From Clostridiales bacterium UBA1316 (GTDB lineage Bacteria; Bacillota; Clostridia; Oscillospirales; Oscillospiraceae): a stretch of DNA of 14,892 nucleotides. The DNA lies in the NCBI GenBank assembly GCA_002307055.1, contig DBTM01000053.1:1-14892 (forward strand), written 5' to 3'. The position numbers and the translations under genes are program-made. The notes beneath the pieces were generated by a model. That model saw only the letters and a program-made list of their open reading frames with translations. It made no database searches and was not told where the DNA came from. This document shows positions 7,158-14,222 of the stretch, piece by piece. Every line of letters starts with the position of its first letter. Positions within the stretch are counted from its first letter, which is position 1.

Positions 7158-7186
7158 ATTATACCGGAAATTCCCTGTAATATCAA
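7158..7186 (-). promoter_or_regulatory. Consensus promoter directly before tnpC
   Basis: On the minus strand TTGATA (7186-7181), a 17-base spacer and TATAAT (7163-7158) match sigma-A closely. The expected start of transcription is at or next to the A of the tnpC ATG (7151), implying a leaderless or near-leaderless tnpC message. Confidence 0.6.
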
Positions 7187-7215
7187 GGAGAATCAGTACT
7201 TTTAAGCTCAATATT

Positions 7216-7566
7216 TTATGAGATTTTATGCCCAAAAATATCGTTGCGGCGGAGTTTCTTCTCCAGTCTCGCGCCGTCAATCAGGCAGGATAATTCCTCA
7301 CCATTCAAAGTCATTGTGGCCTCGCCATCCGACGACGGCCACCGGAAATGTCCGCGCTCAAGCCTCTTGAAATACAGCCAAAAACCGTCGCCGTCCCATT
7401 CGAGAATTTTAAGACGGTCACGGGGCCGATTGCAGAACACGAATAGCGCACCGCTGAACGGGTCAAGGGAAAAACTATGCTCCACGAGCGTCATCAGCCC
7501 GTTAATAGATTTTCGCATGTCTGTGTGCCCGCAGCAAAGATATACAGATTTCCCGCCGAATCGCAT
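7216..7566 (-). CDS. tnpB: IS66 accessory protein TnpB (element 1)
   Basis: This 116-residue IS66 Orf2 (TnpB) protein is required with TnpA and TnpC for transposition of IS66 elements; its biochemical role is not settled. Hallmarks seen are VYLCCGHTDMRKSINGL near the N-terminus, FVFCNRPRDRLKIL in the middle, and LEWDGDGFWLYFKRLERG with FRWP toward the end. The ATG at 7566 is chosen because it overlaps the tnpA stop as TGATG, although the frame is open to 7641. A gap of 64 bases, which holds the tnpC promoter, separates it from tnpC. Confidence 0.93.
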   Translation of the reverse strand: MRFGGKSVYLCCGHTDMRKSINGLMTLVEHSFSLDPFSGALFVFCNRPRDRLKILEWDGDGFWLYFKRLERGHFRWPSSDGEATMTLNGEELSCLIDGARLEKKLRRNDIFGHKIS

Positions 7567-7925
7567 CACAGTGACCTGAGCGCCCGGCAGACCTTCGCCA
7601 GCAGTTCCACGTCGGTCTCGGCGGTTACGGTTATGCGACATCCGCTGACATCGATCGACACTGACGCTTCCGCACGATCAGCCTTCACAGATTCAAGCTG
7701 TGTCCATCCATTTGGAATGAGTCTATTCTTTTCTTCAGTTGTCGTTTCATGTATCTCTGAGCATACCGTCTCCCGCAGTTTTCGCTGCCAGTAAAAGTAT
7801 GCATTCCTGCTAATTCCGGTTGATGCGCAGAATTCCTTGATGCTTCGTCCGCTTTGCACCCGGGCTTGTATCGTCTGCGCCCACTTTGCCAACCGATACT
7901 CCGCGGCCACTTCCCGTGTATCCAT
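7566..7925 (-). CDS. tnpA: IS66 accessory protein TnpA (element 1)
   Basis: This 119-residue IS66 Orf1 is a small helix-turn-helix protein (about residues 20-52, with SIKEFCASTGISRNAYFYWQ) thought to bind DNA. It is the first gene of the tnpA-tnpB-tnpC order. The start at 7925 has GGAGTG about eight bases upstream and fits family length. The stop overlaps the tnpB start (TGATG). Its ribosome binding site lies inside a predicted leader stem (7926-7989). Confidence 0.9.
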   Translation of the reverse strand: MDTREVAAEYRLAKWAQTIQARVQSGRSIKEFCASTGISRNAYFYWQRKLRETVCSEIHETTTEEKNRLIPNGWTQLESVKADRAEASVSIDVSGCRITVTAETDVELLAKVCRALRSL

Positions 7926-7989
7926 ACAATCACTCCATTCGCGGTTGAATTAGTTGCATTACTTTTTCAACCTGTTCCATTGTAATTGT
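7926..7989 (-). promoter_or_regulatory. Two-tier RNA structure in tnpA leader (element 1)
   Basis: On the transcribed strand the outer arms ACAATTAC (7989-7982) and GTGATTGT (7933-7926) pair over eight positions with one G-U. The inner arms GGTTGAA and TTCAACC (7972-7966 and 7949-7943) enclose an AA/AA internal loop, an AGT/ACT stem and a 6-base loop. The outer 3' arm adjoins GGAG of the tnpA ribosome binding site and runs up to the ATG. The same layout occurs in IS66 element 2 with different bases. Confidence 0.65.
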
Positions 7990-8017
7990 ACTATTGTTGC
8001 ACCCCGTCTGCTATGTG

Positions 8018-8037
8018 ACCGATTATTTGACGCTTAC
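8018..8037 (-). repeat. IS66 element 1 end (tnpA side)
   Basis: Inverted, it begins GTAAGCGTCAAATAATC. Two close relatives of this end occur in tandem at 10771-10838. Confidence 0.65.
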
Positions 8038-8038
8038 G

Positions 8039-8059
8039 GTAAGCGGAACGTATTTGACG
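8039..8059 (+). repeat. IS66 element 2 left inverted repeat
   Basis: GTAAGCGGAA, two variable bases, then TATTTGACG. Its partner is at 10750-10770. Confidence 0.85.
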
Positions 8060-8075
8060 TAGGCAAAAAAATAAT

Positions 8076-8096
8076 GGGTACCAACTGACGGTACCC
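8076..8096. other. Stem-loop near IS66 element 2 end
   Basis: GGGTACC (8076-8082) and GGTACCC (8090-8096) form a 7-bp stem with a 7-base loop between tnpC and the element end. It is placed like the stem at 5202-5235 in element 1. Confidence 0.5.
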
Positions 8097-8117
8097 GGGC
8101 GAGGGCGCTACTATTGG

Positions 8118-9851
8118 TCAATTAGCAGAATTGGGCAGTTTGCAGTCGGCAGGTATTGATTCAGACCACGGCAGCACAGACGCAACCAGATCAGAGTCAA
8201 TCCTATCAGCTTGAGACAATATTTCAAACAGCCAGTTCAAATAATGATATGGCTTCAGATTATTTGATTTGGCAGATTCTATAATGCTGTACACGATAGC
8301 GCTCGACTTTGCGCCCTTCGGCGTTGCGGAAAACAGCCAGTTCCGGCGTCCTACGCAGAAGGGGCGAACGGAATTCTCACAGCGATTGTTTGAAACAGGA
8401 ACTATCGGACTTTCAAGAAACTTGACAAGATACTTCCGTTCATTCAAAGCGTAATTCACCGCCCTACTCAGGGCTGTGCCTTTTCCGGGGTTTACAGAAT
8501 CAAGCCACGACCAAAAGACCTCGAGGAGGACGGATGCACACTCCCGACGTATTTTGATGCGTTCTTCGATATCGTCTTTCCCGGCACGTTCCAAGTCAAA
8601 GAGCTCGTTGCAAAGAAAGAAGCCGACGGCTGATTTGATTGGATGGGATTTCAGGTCCTCGATAATCTCCTTTTTTGATTCATAGCGCTCTTTGAGATTG
8701 TCCTCGGATTTGAGTCTCCACGGTGGCTCCTTCGCAGGTTCGTATAGCACCGTGCCTTCCGGCATCGCATCCTTAAAACGCCGTCGCAGGTGAGCAACGC
8801 ACCCACATCTTTCTGCTTTAAGACCGTTATACCCATCGTAGCCATCGACTATGAGATATTTGTTGTACTCTCCCAGAAAAGCTTTTGCGTTTTCTCCCGC
8901 CCGGCTCGGCGAATACATATACAAAACCGCTGGCCTCGTACTGAACTCTCCGCTGCAGAAAACCCACATGTAGGATTTTTGGGTTGCCTTGCGGCCCTTC
9001 TCTTTCAAAACTTGCACTCGCGTTTCATCAGCCTGGATAACACTTTCCTCAAGTGTGGCGGCTCGAAGAGCCTCCCATATCGGTTCCAGGTACATTTCTG
9101 CGCTGCGGATTACCCAGTTGGCTAACGTCACCCGGGGCATGCTAAAACCATTATTTTTAAAATCCTGTTCGAGGCGGTACAGTGGCAACGCAAGCGCATA
9201 CTTGGCGTAAAGCACATAGCTGAGCAGAGATGCGGAAACCATGCTGTTTGGCAAGACAGGTTTTGGAGCCGGAGCTCGAACAATTGTCTGGGCAGCAATA
9301 TCTGGCTGTTCGGCATCCTTTGCGGTATCTTTTCCGCAGCAGCCGCAAATGTAGCTTTCCTGCATATGCCGCTTTATGTAATACTTTGCCGGCTCAAATA
9401 TTAATTCGTCCCGGACCTTGGTCTGCCCAATGAGATTCAGCGTATCACCACACTTCGGACAAATGCGATCCGCCTCCGGCAGAGTGTGTACAATTTCCTC
9501 GACAAGAAGGTCTTTCGCCATTTCCCCGTGAGTGCGCTTCGGCTTCCTGGAATGCCCACCGACAAGCGTTTTCGGCTCTTCCGCCTTTGGATTTGACTCT
9601 ACTTCCGCTTCGTTGAAAAGCGATATCTGATCGCCGTTCTGCTCTTCGGCCGCATATTTCGTTTTTTCGCTGGACTGCCCGAAAAGCATTTTCTGGTACT
9701 GCCTAACGACTTCCATGAGATGGGTATTTTCATCTTTCAACTGATCATTTTCATTTCTCAGGGTATGATTCTCGTGTTCAAGTTGTTGAAACTGCTCGGT
9801 TGAATCAACGGTCGTGGCGGCATCCAAGTTATTATTCTCCAATGAAAACAT
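8118..9851 (-). CDS. tnpC: IS66-family transposase TnpC (element 2)
   Basis: This 577-residue DDE transposase has an N-terminal coiled coil (about 17-55, QLEHENHTLRNENDQLKDEN), the KMLFGQSSEK segment, a zinc ribbon with Cys131, Cys134 and Cys169-Cys172, and a core with Asp275 (QADET), Asp336/Asp339 (VDGYDGY) and Glu492 (NNRCENSVRP, then GRRNWLFSATPKGA). All catalytic residues are present. An insert of about 50 residues between the second Asp and the Glu (around 360-410, EPPWRLKSEDNLKERYESKK) distinguishes it from the element 1 protein. AAAGG lies shortly before the ATG. The gene follows tnpB after a 91-base gap. Confidence 0.95.
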   Translation of the reverse strand: MFSLENNNLDAATTVDSTEQFQQLEHENHTLRNENDQLKDENTHLMEVVRQYQKMLFGQSSEKTKYAAEEQNGDQISLFNEAEVESNPKAEEPKTLVGGHSRKPKRTHGEMAKDLLVEEIVHTLPEADRICPKCGDTLNLIGQTKVRDELIFEPAKYYIKRHMQESYICGCCGKDTAKDAEQPDIAAQTIVRAPAPKPVLPNSMVSASLLSYVLYAKYALALPLYRLEQDFKNNGFSMPRVTLANWVIRSAEMYLEPIWEALRAATLEESVIQADETRVQVLKEKGRKATQKSYMWVFCSGEFSTRPAVLYMYSPSRAGENAKAFLGEYNKYLIVDGYDGYNGLKAERCGCVAHLRRRFKDAMPEGTVLYEPAKEPPWRLKSEDNLKERYESKKEIIEDLKSHPIKSAVGFFLCNELFDLERAGKDDIEERIKIRRECASVLLEVFWSWLDSVNPGKGTALSRAVNYALNERKYLVKFLESPIVPVSNNRCENSVRPFCVGRRNWLFSATPKGAKSSAIVYSIIESAKSNNLKPYHYLNWLFEILSQADRIDSDLVASVLPWSESIPADCKLPNSAN

Positions 9852-9942
9852 GCCGCCTTTCCAGTAACTTCTGACATGAATATTCTACCACATTTCGGTC
9901 AAAAAGTACAGTAATTTAGCACATTTTCTGCGTTTTGTGTTG

Positions 9943-10299
9943 TCAAAAAAGATCCTTCGGCGAGGACTTTCGTATCGCCTTGGTCTGCTCTATGCAAAGC
10001 CCCTCCATCAGCCAGCGATATTGCTGAGCTGTCAAGTTCATAACCTCTTCCGGCGTCCTGGGCCATTGGTATTTGCCGCTGTCCAGTCGCTTGTACACCA
10101 TCACAAAACCGTCGCCTTCGTAATACAGTCCCTTAACTCTGTCGCTGCGACGTCCACAAAACAGATAGAGATTTCTTGAATACGGATCAAGTTGAAATCT
10201 CTGCTGTACTATTGCCGCCAGCCCATCAATCCCTTTCCTGATGTCCGTGTAACCGCAGGCTATGTAAATGTGATCGGCTCCGGCGAAATCATTCAGCAT
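9943..10299 (-). CDS. tnpB: IS66 accessory protein TnpB (element 2)
   Basis: This 118-residue IS66 Orf2 protein has the markers IYIACGYTDIRKGIDGL, LYLFCGRRSDRVKGL, EGDGFVMVYKRLDSG and YQWP. It overlaps the end of tnpA by seven bases (10293-10299), indicating translational coupling. The length and order are normal for the family, and it appears intact. Confidence 0.93.
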   Translation of the reverse strand: MLNDFAGADHIYIACGYTDIRKGIDGLAAIVQQRFQLDPYSRNLYLFCGRRSDRVKGLYYEGDGFVMVYKRLDSGKYQWPRTPEEVMNLTAQQYRWLMEGLCIEQTKAIRKSSPKDLF

Positions 10300-10658
10300 A
10301 TATTCTTCAGTGCCTGTATTGTATGAGCGATAACATCGCCGTCGGCCCCGTTGTAAATCTCCATTTCGAAGTCGTCCATTTTGAGCGTCATTGCCACATC
10401 TTGTTTACGGCAAGCCGGTTGACTTAACTCCGCAAAGACCATCCTCTCCTGAACCGCCGTTGGTAACCGACCTCCGCCAACTATCATCTTTTCACATGTT
10501 GCTTCCCGGACTTTCCTTAACCAATAGAAATACTTCCACCGAGCTATCCCGTTCTCTGCGCACCATGCCGCCGCTGTCTTTCCGCTGTCTTGGCACTCTT
10601 TTATCATCCGCTGCCCTTGGACCAGGCTTAGCTGATTTTTTGCTGCCATCGTATTCAT
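10293..10658 (-). CDS. tnpA: IS66 accessory protein TnpA (element 2)
   Basis: This 121-residue IS66 Orf1 has a helix-turn-helix region near residues 17-50 (KECQDSGKTAAAWCAENGIA, then WKYFYWLRKVRE). AGGAG lies about eight bases before the ATG at 10658. A second in-frame ATG three codons later is possible. The leader holds a two-tier stem (10659-10729) that covers the ribosome binding site, as in element 1. Confidence 0.9.
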   Translation of the reverse strand: MNTMAAKNQLSLVQGQRMIKECQDSGKTAAAWCAENGIARWKYFYWLRKVREATCEKMIVGGGRLPTAVQERMVFAELSQPACRKQDVAMTLKMDDFEMEIYNGADGDVIAHTIQALKNIC

Positions 10659-10729
10659 CGTGTCACTCCTATCAGGTTCGTCGAATAAGTTGTGCTACTT
10701 TTTCGACTACTTTACTCCATTGTGACACA
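10659..10729 (-). promoter_or_regulatory. Two-tier RNA structure in tnpA leader (element 2)
   Basis: On the transcribed strand the outer arms GTGTCAC (10728-10722) and GTGACAC (10666-10660) pair over seven positions. The inner arms GTCGAA and TTCGAC (10707-10702 and 10685-10680) enclose an AGT/ACT stem and a 6-base loop. Compared with element 1, the inner arms change GTTGAA/TTCAAC to GTCGAA/TTCGAC, and the outer arms change on both sides, so pairing is preserved. The outer 3' arm overlaps the ribosome binding site (GGAGTGACAC). Confidence 0.65.
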
Positions 10730-10749
10730 GTCCCTTTTTACCGTCTATC

Positions 10750-10770
10750 CGTCAAATATCTTCCGCTTAC
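10750..10770 (-). repeat. IS66 element 2 right inverted repeat
   Basis: Inverted, it reads GTAAGCGGAAGATATTTGAC plus G, matching 8039-8059 with two mismatches. Confidence 0.85.
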
Positions 10771-10838
10771 TGTTTATGCACCTGATTATTTAACGCTTAC
10801 CGTTTTTTTGTTTATGCACCTGATTATTTAACGCTTAC
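10771..10838. repeat. Tandem pair of solo IS66-type ends
   Basis: Two identical 30-base copies at 10771-10800 and 10809-10838 are spaced by eight bases (38-base period). Each ends in TGATTATTTAACGCTTAC, which closely matches the element 1 end at 8018-8037 in the same orientation. No transposase gene is attached to either. Confidence 0.7.
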
Positions 10839-10875
10839 GTTTAAAGCAGGAAAACAGCTTTCGGGAAGAGTCTAT

Positions 10876-10907
10876 AAAGAAGCCCCCTCAAAAGAGGGGG
10901 CTTCTTT
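10876..10907 (-). terminator. Strong terminator after S-layer gene
   Basis: A perfect 14-bp stem, AAAGAAGCCCCCTC / GAGGGGGCTTCTTT, has a 4-base loop. It lies about 30 bases past the S-layer stop codon. The stem is symmetric, so it may also stop transcripts coming from the IS side. Confidence 0.85.
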
Positions 10908-10938
10908 CCGCTTATCTATACTCTAAAGAATTAGAATA

Positions 10939-13794
10939 TCAGACTGATGAAGCAGCTGTGAATGTCGGCGTTGTGCCGGTCGCTATTGTTATTGTGTCGC
11001 TAAGTCTTGTACCTGAGTAATACGTGAAGGCATAAGCTCCTAATGTAATAACTGTATCACTTGTTCTGGTAGCAGACCAGTAAATCCACCATGATTGTGC
11101 CGCGCCCCATAAGCCGTTTGTGGTAATTGTGGTTGATGCTGTCGGGGTGCCATAGAAGTTTACAGTATAGGTGTCGTTCGTGGTACCGGTTGAAGTCTTG
11201 GTTGCAAAAGCTACCAAGCCATTCGCACTCGTATAAAGATCACCGGATGCTATGACATAGATGGTTTTTATGACGTTATAGGAATCCGTAACATAATCAA
11301 CCATAAACGTTTTATTAGCCGACGACATTGCAGCAAGGCTCGTGTAGACTGCAGGATCGGTAGCTGCCTGTGACAGGTCGACAACGGTGGCACCGGATGC
11401 ATTATATGTCGTACCGCCGATTGTTACATTGCTCCCGTATACGCCGCTCTTAAGGACAATCTGATCGTTTCCTGTGTAGCTGGTGTTAACGGTATTAACA
11501 GTGTATATACCATCGGAATCAACTGTGTAAGTAACAAACCTGCCAGCGTAAGTACTAAGGCTCGGGTTTGAGAAATTCAGCTTGGTCTTCACGCCATCCA
11601 TATACACATTTTTAGTATATGAAGTGGTGTTAGTGGATATTGGATCTTCAGCAGCAACATACATGACCTGAGCACTGGAAGCACCTGTGAAGACATGGGA
11701 GACGATAACGGTGTTGATGGTCTTATTTGTGCTGGTCGTGTTGTTGAAGTAGACCATATCAGTGGGATCAAGTGTATAACCTACGATGTTTGCAACACCT
11801 GTCACCTTCGTGATTACCAGATCCGAACCTGTTCCGGAGACGAAGATAAAGTTTGTATTAGCATCGTAGTAGTAGATGTTACCGCTGCTATCCGGTGCGG
11901 GGTTGACGACCACGGAATTAGTGGTAGTCGCAATCGTGGAAGTGCCCGAAGGTGTAGTATAATAGGTGCTTGAGTAACCAGTAGCAGCAGCAGCAGTAGC
12001 TATTTTTGTTGTAGCATTCACTGTGACACTGTAGAACCCACCTGTGATAGACGGGGTATTATCCGGAAGACCTGAAGTATAGGTAACAGCACCCGCGTTG
12101 TAAATCGTAGCTGTTCCTGTTGTGTCAACGGCTTGGAACTTCCATACATTTCCATAGTCTCCGGAGGCAATCCATGCAGGGCCGGTAACGTAGACAACCT
12201 GGCTGGCATTGGCGCCGGCTGTGAGTGTGGAGAGAACCACTGCACCTGCCGAATTCAGGTAGAGGGTATAGGTATTGGAGTTAAAATCTGTGATGAGTGA
12301 CGGAGATGCTGCGGTTAAACCGGAGTTGTTAGTAACACCAAAGGTTGCATTGTAAGTTTTGCCGTCAATGGTGTAGGTGTATGGGTAGCCGATTATATAG
12401 GCGAGGTTGCTGACTGTGCCGCTGACTGTGGTGACTTTATCCATGTAATAGAAGTCGCCGACTCTTGTCAGTGTGACATAATCGCCTACGGCGACACCGG
12501 AATACTCTTTAATAACATCGTTGGAAGTTTGGTTACTATAGGTTGTACCGCCAGCGAATGAAATTGACTCGGTGCCGGTTGTTGTGCTGATTGCCGAGAC
12601 TTTTTCAAAGGATATCGAGCCACCGCTGTTGTAGCTGATGATCTGGCCGAGGTAGGTGGCATATGTGCCGGTCGGAGCATTGGAGCCAACTACCAAGGTA
12701 CCGTTGTCAACGACGAGGGGAGCCGGTGTACCTGTCGCTAGTGTTGGGGTCTTATAGTTCGTTACGAATTTAATGATAGCATTAGCTGTTCCGTATGTGA
12801 GAGATCCGAACAAGCTGTTGTAAGTATAAGGTGTGGCGGCACCAAAAATGTTAGCTATAGTGCCGGACAACGTTTCATGGAAGTAGACAGTACCTGTATC
12901 TGAGTTGGAATAGATTGAAACCAACTGGCCGATGTCTGCCTTAACAGCATCATACGCGAAGTTCTGGATGTTGCTGCTGGAAGAAGGATCTGCAATCGAT
13001 ATAAGCTTGCCTGTTACCGTGTCAAAACCAGCGGCGACAACGTTGGTGCCGGTTGCATTGACAGTCGTTACAGAGCCGCCGAGAACGATGCCCTTAGTAT
13101 TAACCATATTATACACAGAGGCAGCTATTGTTGCACCGGCAGTCGGGGATGTAACTGAAGAGCCCTTGCCATAATAGCCGAACAGTGAATTGTAGCTGAC
13201 CTGGCCAACCTTGGTGATAGCGTTAAAGATATACAGGGCAGCTTCTTCTTTGGTAGCAGCTTTGGAGAAATCTGTTGCTGCGGTACCATAGAATACATAT
13301 AATGAAATAGCATCGCTGATGGCATTGATTTCCCATGCTGAACCAACATACTCATTATTTTTGCCGTAACCGGCAGCGCTGAGCATTAACTTTGCCATCT
13401 GAGATGCCGTGACCTGGCCGTCAGGATTAAATGTTCCATCGCCGACGCCGCCGATGATGCCTTTAGCAGCAAGATAATTGATATACTTGGCTGCCCAATG
13501 GGTTGTCGGAACATCGCTAAAGCTTGATGTTACTGACGGTAAGGAGTTTGCAATTGCTGTTCCGTAGATTGCGATGGTGATCATTTTCGCGGCTTCTGCA
13601 CGTGTCACAGGAGCGGTCGGGCCGAAGCTGCCGTCCGGTTTCCCGTCAATCGCGCCGATTCCAGTCATAACACCAACAGCTGTGGTGTACTTAATGCTGG
13701 AAGCATCCGTGAATGAAGCACTTGCTGTTGCCATGAGTGCGAACATCATGCAAACTGCAAGAACCACTGCGAGAATTTTTCTGAGATTCTTCAT
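10939..13794 (-). CDS. S-layer protein with SLH domains
   Basis: An exported surface protein of 951 residues. The start at 13794 is chosen over the longer frame (13830) because AGGAGGA precedes it and a classic signal peptide follows: KNLRK, a hydrophobic core (about 7-21), and a cleavage site after ATASA (residue 26). Two clear S-layer homology domains follow, about 28-78 (GKPDGSFGPTAPVTRAEAAK) and 91-143 (DVPTTHWAAKYI, GDGTFNPDGQVTASQMAK). A weaker third lies at about 150-195 (KAATKEEAALYIFNAI). SLH domains anchor proteins to cell-wall polysaccharide. The remaining ~750 residues are rich in Ser, Thr, Gly, Ala and Tyr, contain no cysteine, and look like beta-rich self-assembling surface modules. 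A strong promoter, a long leader and a perfect terminator fit an abundant single-gene transcript. Confidence 0.92.
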   Translation of the reverse strand: MKNLRKILAVVLAVCMMFALMATASASFTDASSIKYTTAVGVMTGIGAIDGKPDGSFGPTAPVTRAEAAKMITIAIYGTAIANSLPSVTSSFSDVPTTHWAAKYINYLAAKGIIGGVGDGTFNPDGQVTASQMAKLMLSAAGYGKNNEYVGSAWEINAISDAISLYVFYGTAATDFSKAATKEEAALYIFNAITKVGQVSYNSLFGYYGKGSSVTSPTAGATIAASVYNMVNTKGIVLGGSVTTVNATGTNVVAAGFDTVTGKLISIADPSSSSNIQNFAYDAVKADIGQLVSIYSNSDTGTVYFHETLSGTIANIFGAATPYTYNSLFGSLTYGTANAIIKFVTNYKTPTLATGTPAPLVVDNGTLVVGSNAPTGTYATYLGQIISYNSGGSISFEKVSAISTTTGTESISFAGGTTYSNQTSNDVIKEYSGVAVGDYVTLTRVGDFYYMDKVTTVSGTVSNLAYIIGYPYTYTIDGKTYNATFGVTNNSGLTAASPSLITDFNSNTYTLYLNSAGAVVLSTLTAGANASQVVYVTGPAWIASGDYGNVWKFQAVDTTGTATIYNAGAVTYTSGLPDNTPSITGGFYSVTVNATTKIATAAAATGYSSTYYTTPSGTSTIATTTNSVVVNPAPDSSGNIYYYDANTNFIFVSGTGSDLVITKVTGVANIVGYTLDPTDMVYFNNTTSTNKTINTVIVSHVFTGASSAQVMYVAAEDPISTNTTSYTKNVYMDGVKTKLNFSNPSLSTYAGRFVTYTVDSDGIYTVNTVNTSYTGNDQIVLKSGVYGSNVTIGGTTYNASGATVVDLSQAATDPAVYTSLAAMSSANKTFMVDYVTDSYNVIKTIYVIASGDLYTSANGLVAFATKTSTGTTNDTYTVNFYGTPTASTTITTNGLWGAAQSWWIYWSATRTSDTVITLGAYAFTYYSGTRLSDTITIATGTTPTFTAASSV

Positions 13795-14216
13795 GTATTT
13801 TCCTCCTATTAAAATTTGCGTGGTTGACACGCATTATTTTGCCTTACCCGAAATGGTGCCCTAGATTGCATTAAGTCCCTTAACGCCCATGCCGGTAACC
13901 GGCGTGGTGAATGTGACGCAAAGCGGCTTACGAAAGCTCGGGATGACGGGTTTCGGCGTTTTGTATGTACAAACGTTCGCATCGGTTCGGTTACGTTCCT
14001 GATGAAAACGAAAGCACCGCGGATATCAAGCAGGCATTCAAGGCTCTATGTATCGGTTCCGGCTTGAAGGAGGTAGGAGAGCGGTGCGAGATTCACCCCG
14101 CTCCCCAAAATACATGTAATCCTCCAAGCTCAGTCTGACGCGGCACACCACACACCAATTTCAGCCTTGCTTGCATACAGCGCTCTGTTTATGGGCATAC
14201 TGTATGTTTTATTCCA
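13795..14216 (-). promoter_or_regulatory. Long 5' leader of the S-layer mRNA
   Basis: If transcription starts at the consensus promoter 14223-14251, the leader is about 420 bases. Dyads seen are: GCTTGGAGG (14129-14121) with CCTCC and AAGC (14073-14062); GAGCGG/CCGCTC inside it (14079-14103); CGTT/AACG with TGTA/TACA (13957-13975); and a near-perfect dyad around GCCGGT/ACCGGC (13888-13906). AGGAGGA at 13807-13801 is the ribosome binding site. No known riboswitch was recognised. Confidence 0.55.
14038..14115 (-). CDS. Possible leader peptide in S-layer 5' region
   Basis: A 25-residue frame (starting MYFGERGESRTALLPPSS) has GGAGG five bases before its ATG, an ideal ribosome binding site. That GGAGG also pairs with a CCTCC inside the frame (14069-14073). 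The peptide is not hydrophobic and has no run of one amino acid that would suggest classical attenuation. It could be a real upstream ORF or a chance frame. Confidence 0.35.
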   Translation of the reverse strand: MYFGERGESRTALLPPSSRNRYIEP

Positions 14217-14222
14217 ACACTG

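Larger units (their letters stand above)
5180..8037 (-). mobile_element. IS66-family element 1
   Basis: This element of about 2.86 kb carries tnpA, tnpB, tnpC and a fourth small ORF, all on the minus strand. The proposed ends are GTAAGCGGTAAACGTC (from 5180) and, inverted, GTAAGCGTCAAATAATC (ending at 8037). The two ends share the GTAAGCG tip typical of IS66 and differ afterwards. No matching 8-bp target duplication is visible, because the right side abuts IS66 element 2 directly. Boundaries are therefore probable, not proven. Confidence 0.75.
8039..10770 (-). mobile_element. IS66-family element 2
   Basis: This element of about 2.73 kb has tnpA, tnpB and tnpC on the minus strand. Its ends match as inverted repeats at 19 of 21 positions: 8039-8059 (GTAAGCGGAACGTATTTGAC plus G) and 10750-10770 inverted. 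It starts one base after the end of element 1. The proteins differ strongly from those of element 1, so this is a separate IS66 lineage rather than a duplication. No 8-bp duplication was found directly at the ends. Confidence 0.85.

Noticed and set aside
7152..7280. N-terminal extension of element 1 tnpC to 7280
   Set aside because: The extra 43 residues overlap tnpB and a promoter and are not IS66-like; METQEITIE at 7151 is the better start.
10771..10838. Tandem repeats as a CRISPR array
   Set aside because: There are only two units with an 8-base gap, and they match IS66 ends.
13795..13830. Longer start of the S-layer protein at 13830
   Set aside because: The ribosome binding site AGGAGGA and the signal peptide both point to 13794.
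13861..13960. Plus-strand GACGCAAAGC (13915-13924) resembling part of the cyclic-di-GMP-I (GEMM) riboswitch
   Set aside because: The matching GGCAAACC segment and tetraloop-receptor parts are missing, and no plus-strand gene follows within range.
13965..14138. 57-codon plus-strand frame between the S-layer gene and rimP
   Set aside because: It has no ribosome binding site, lies antisense to the probable S-layer leader, and has no recognisable motif.
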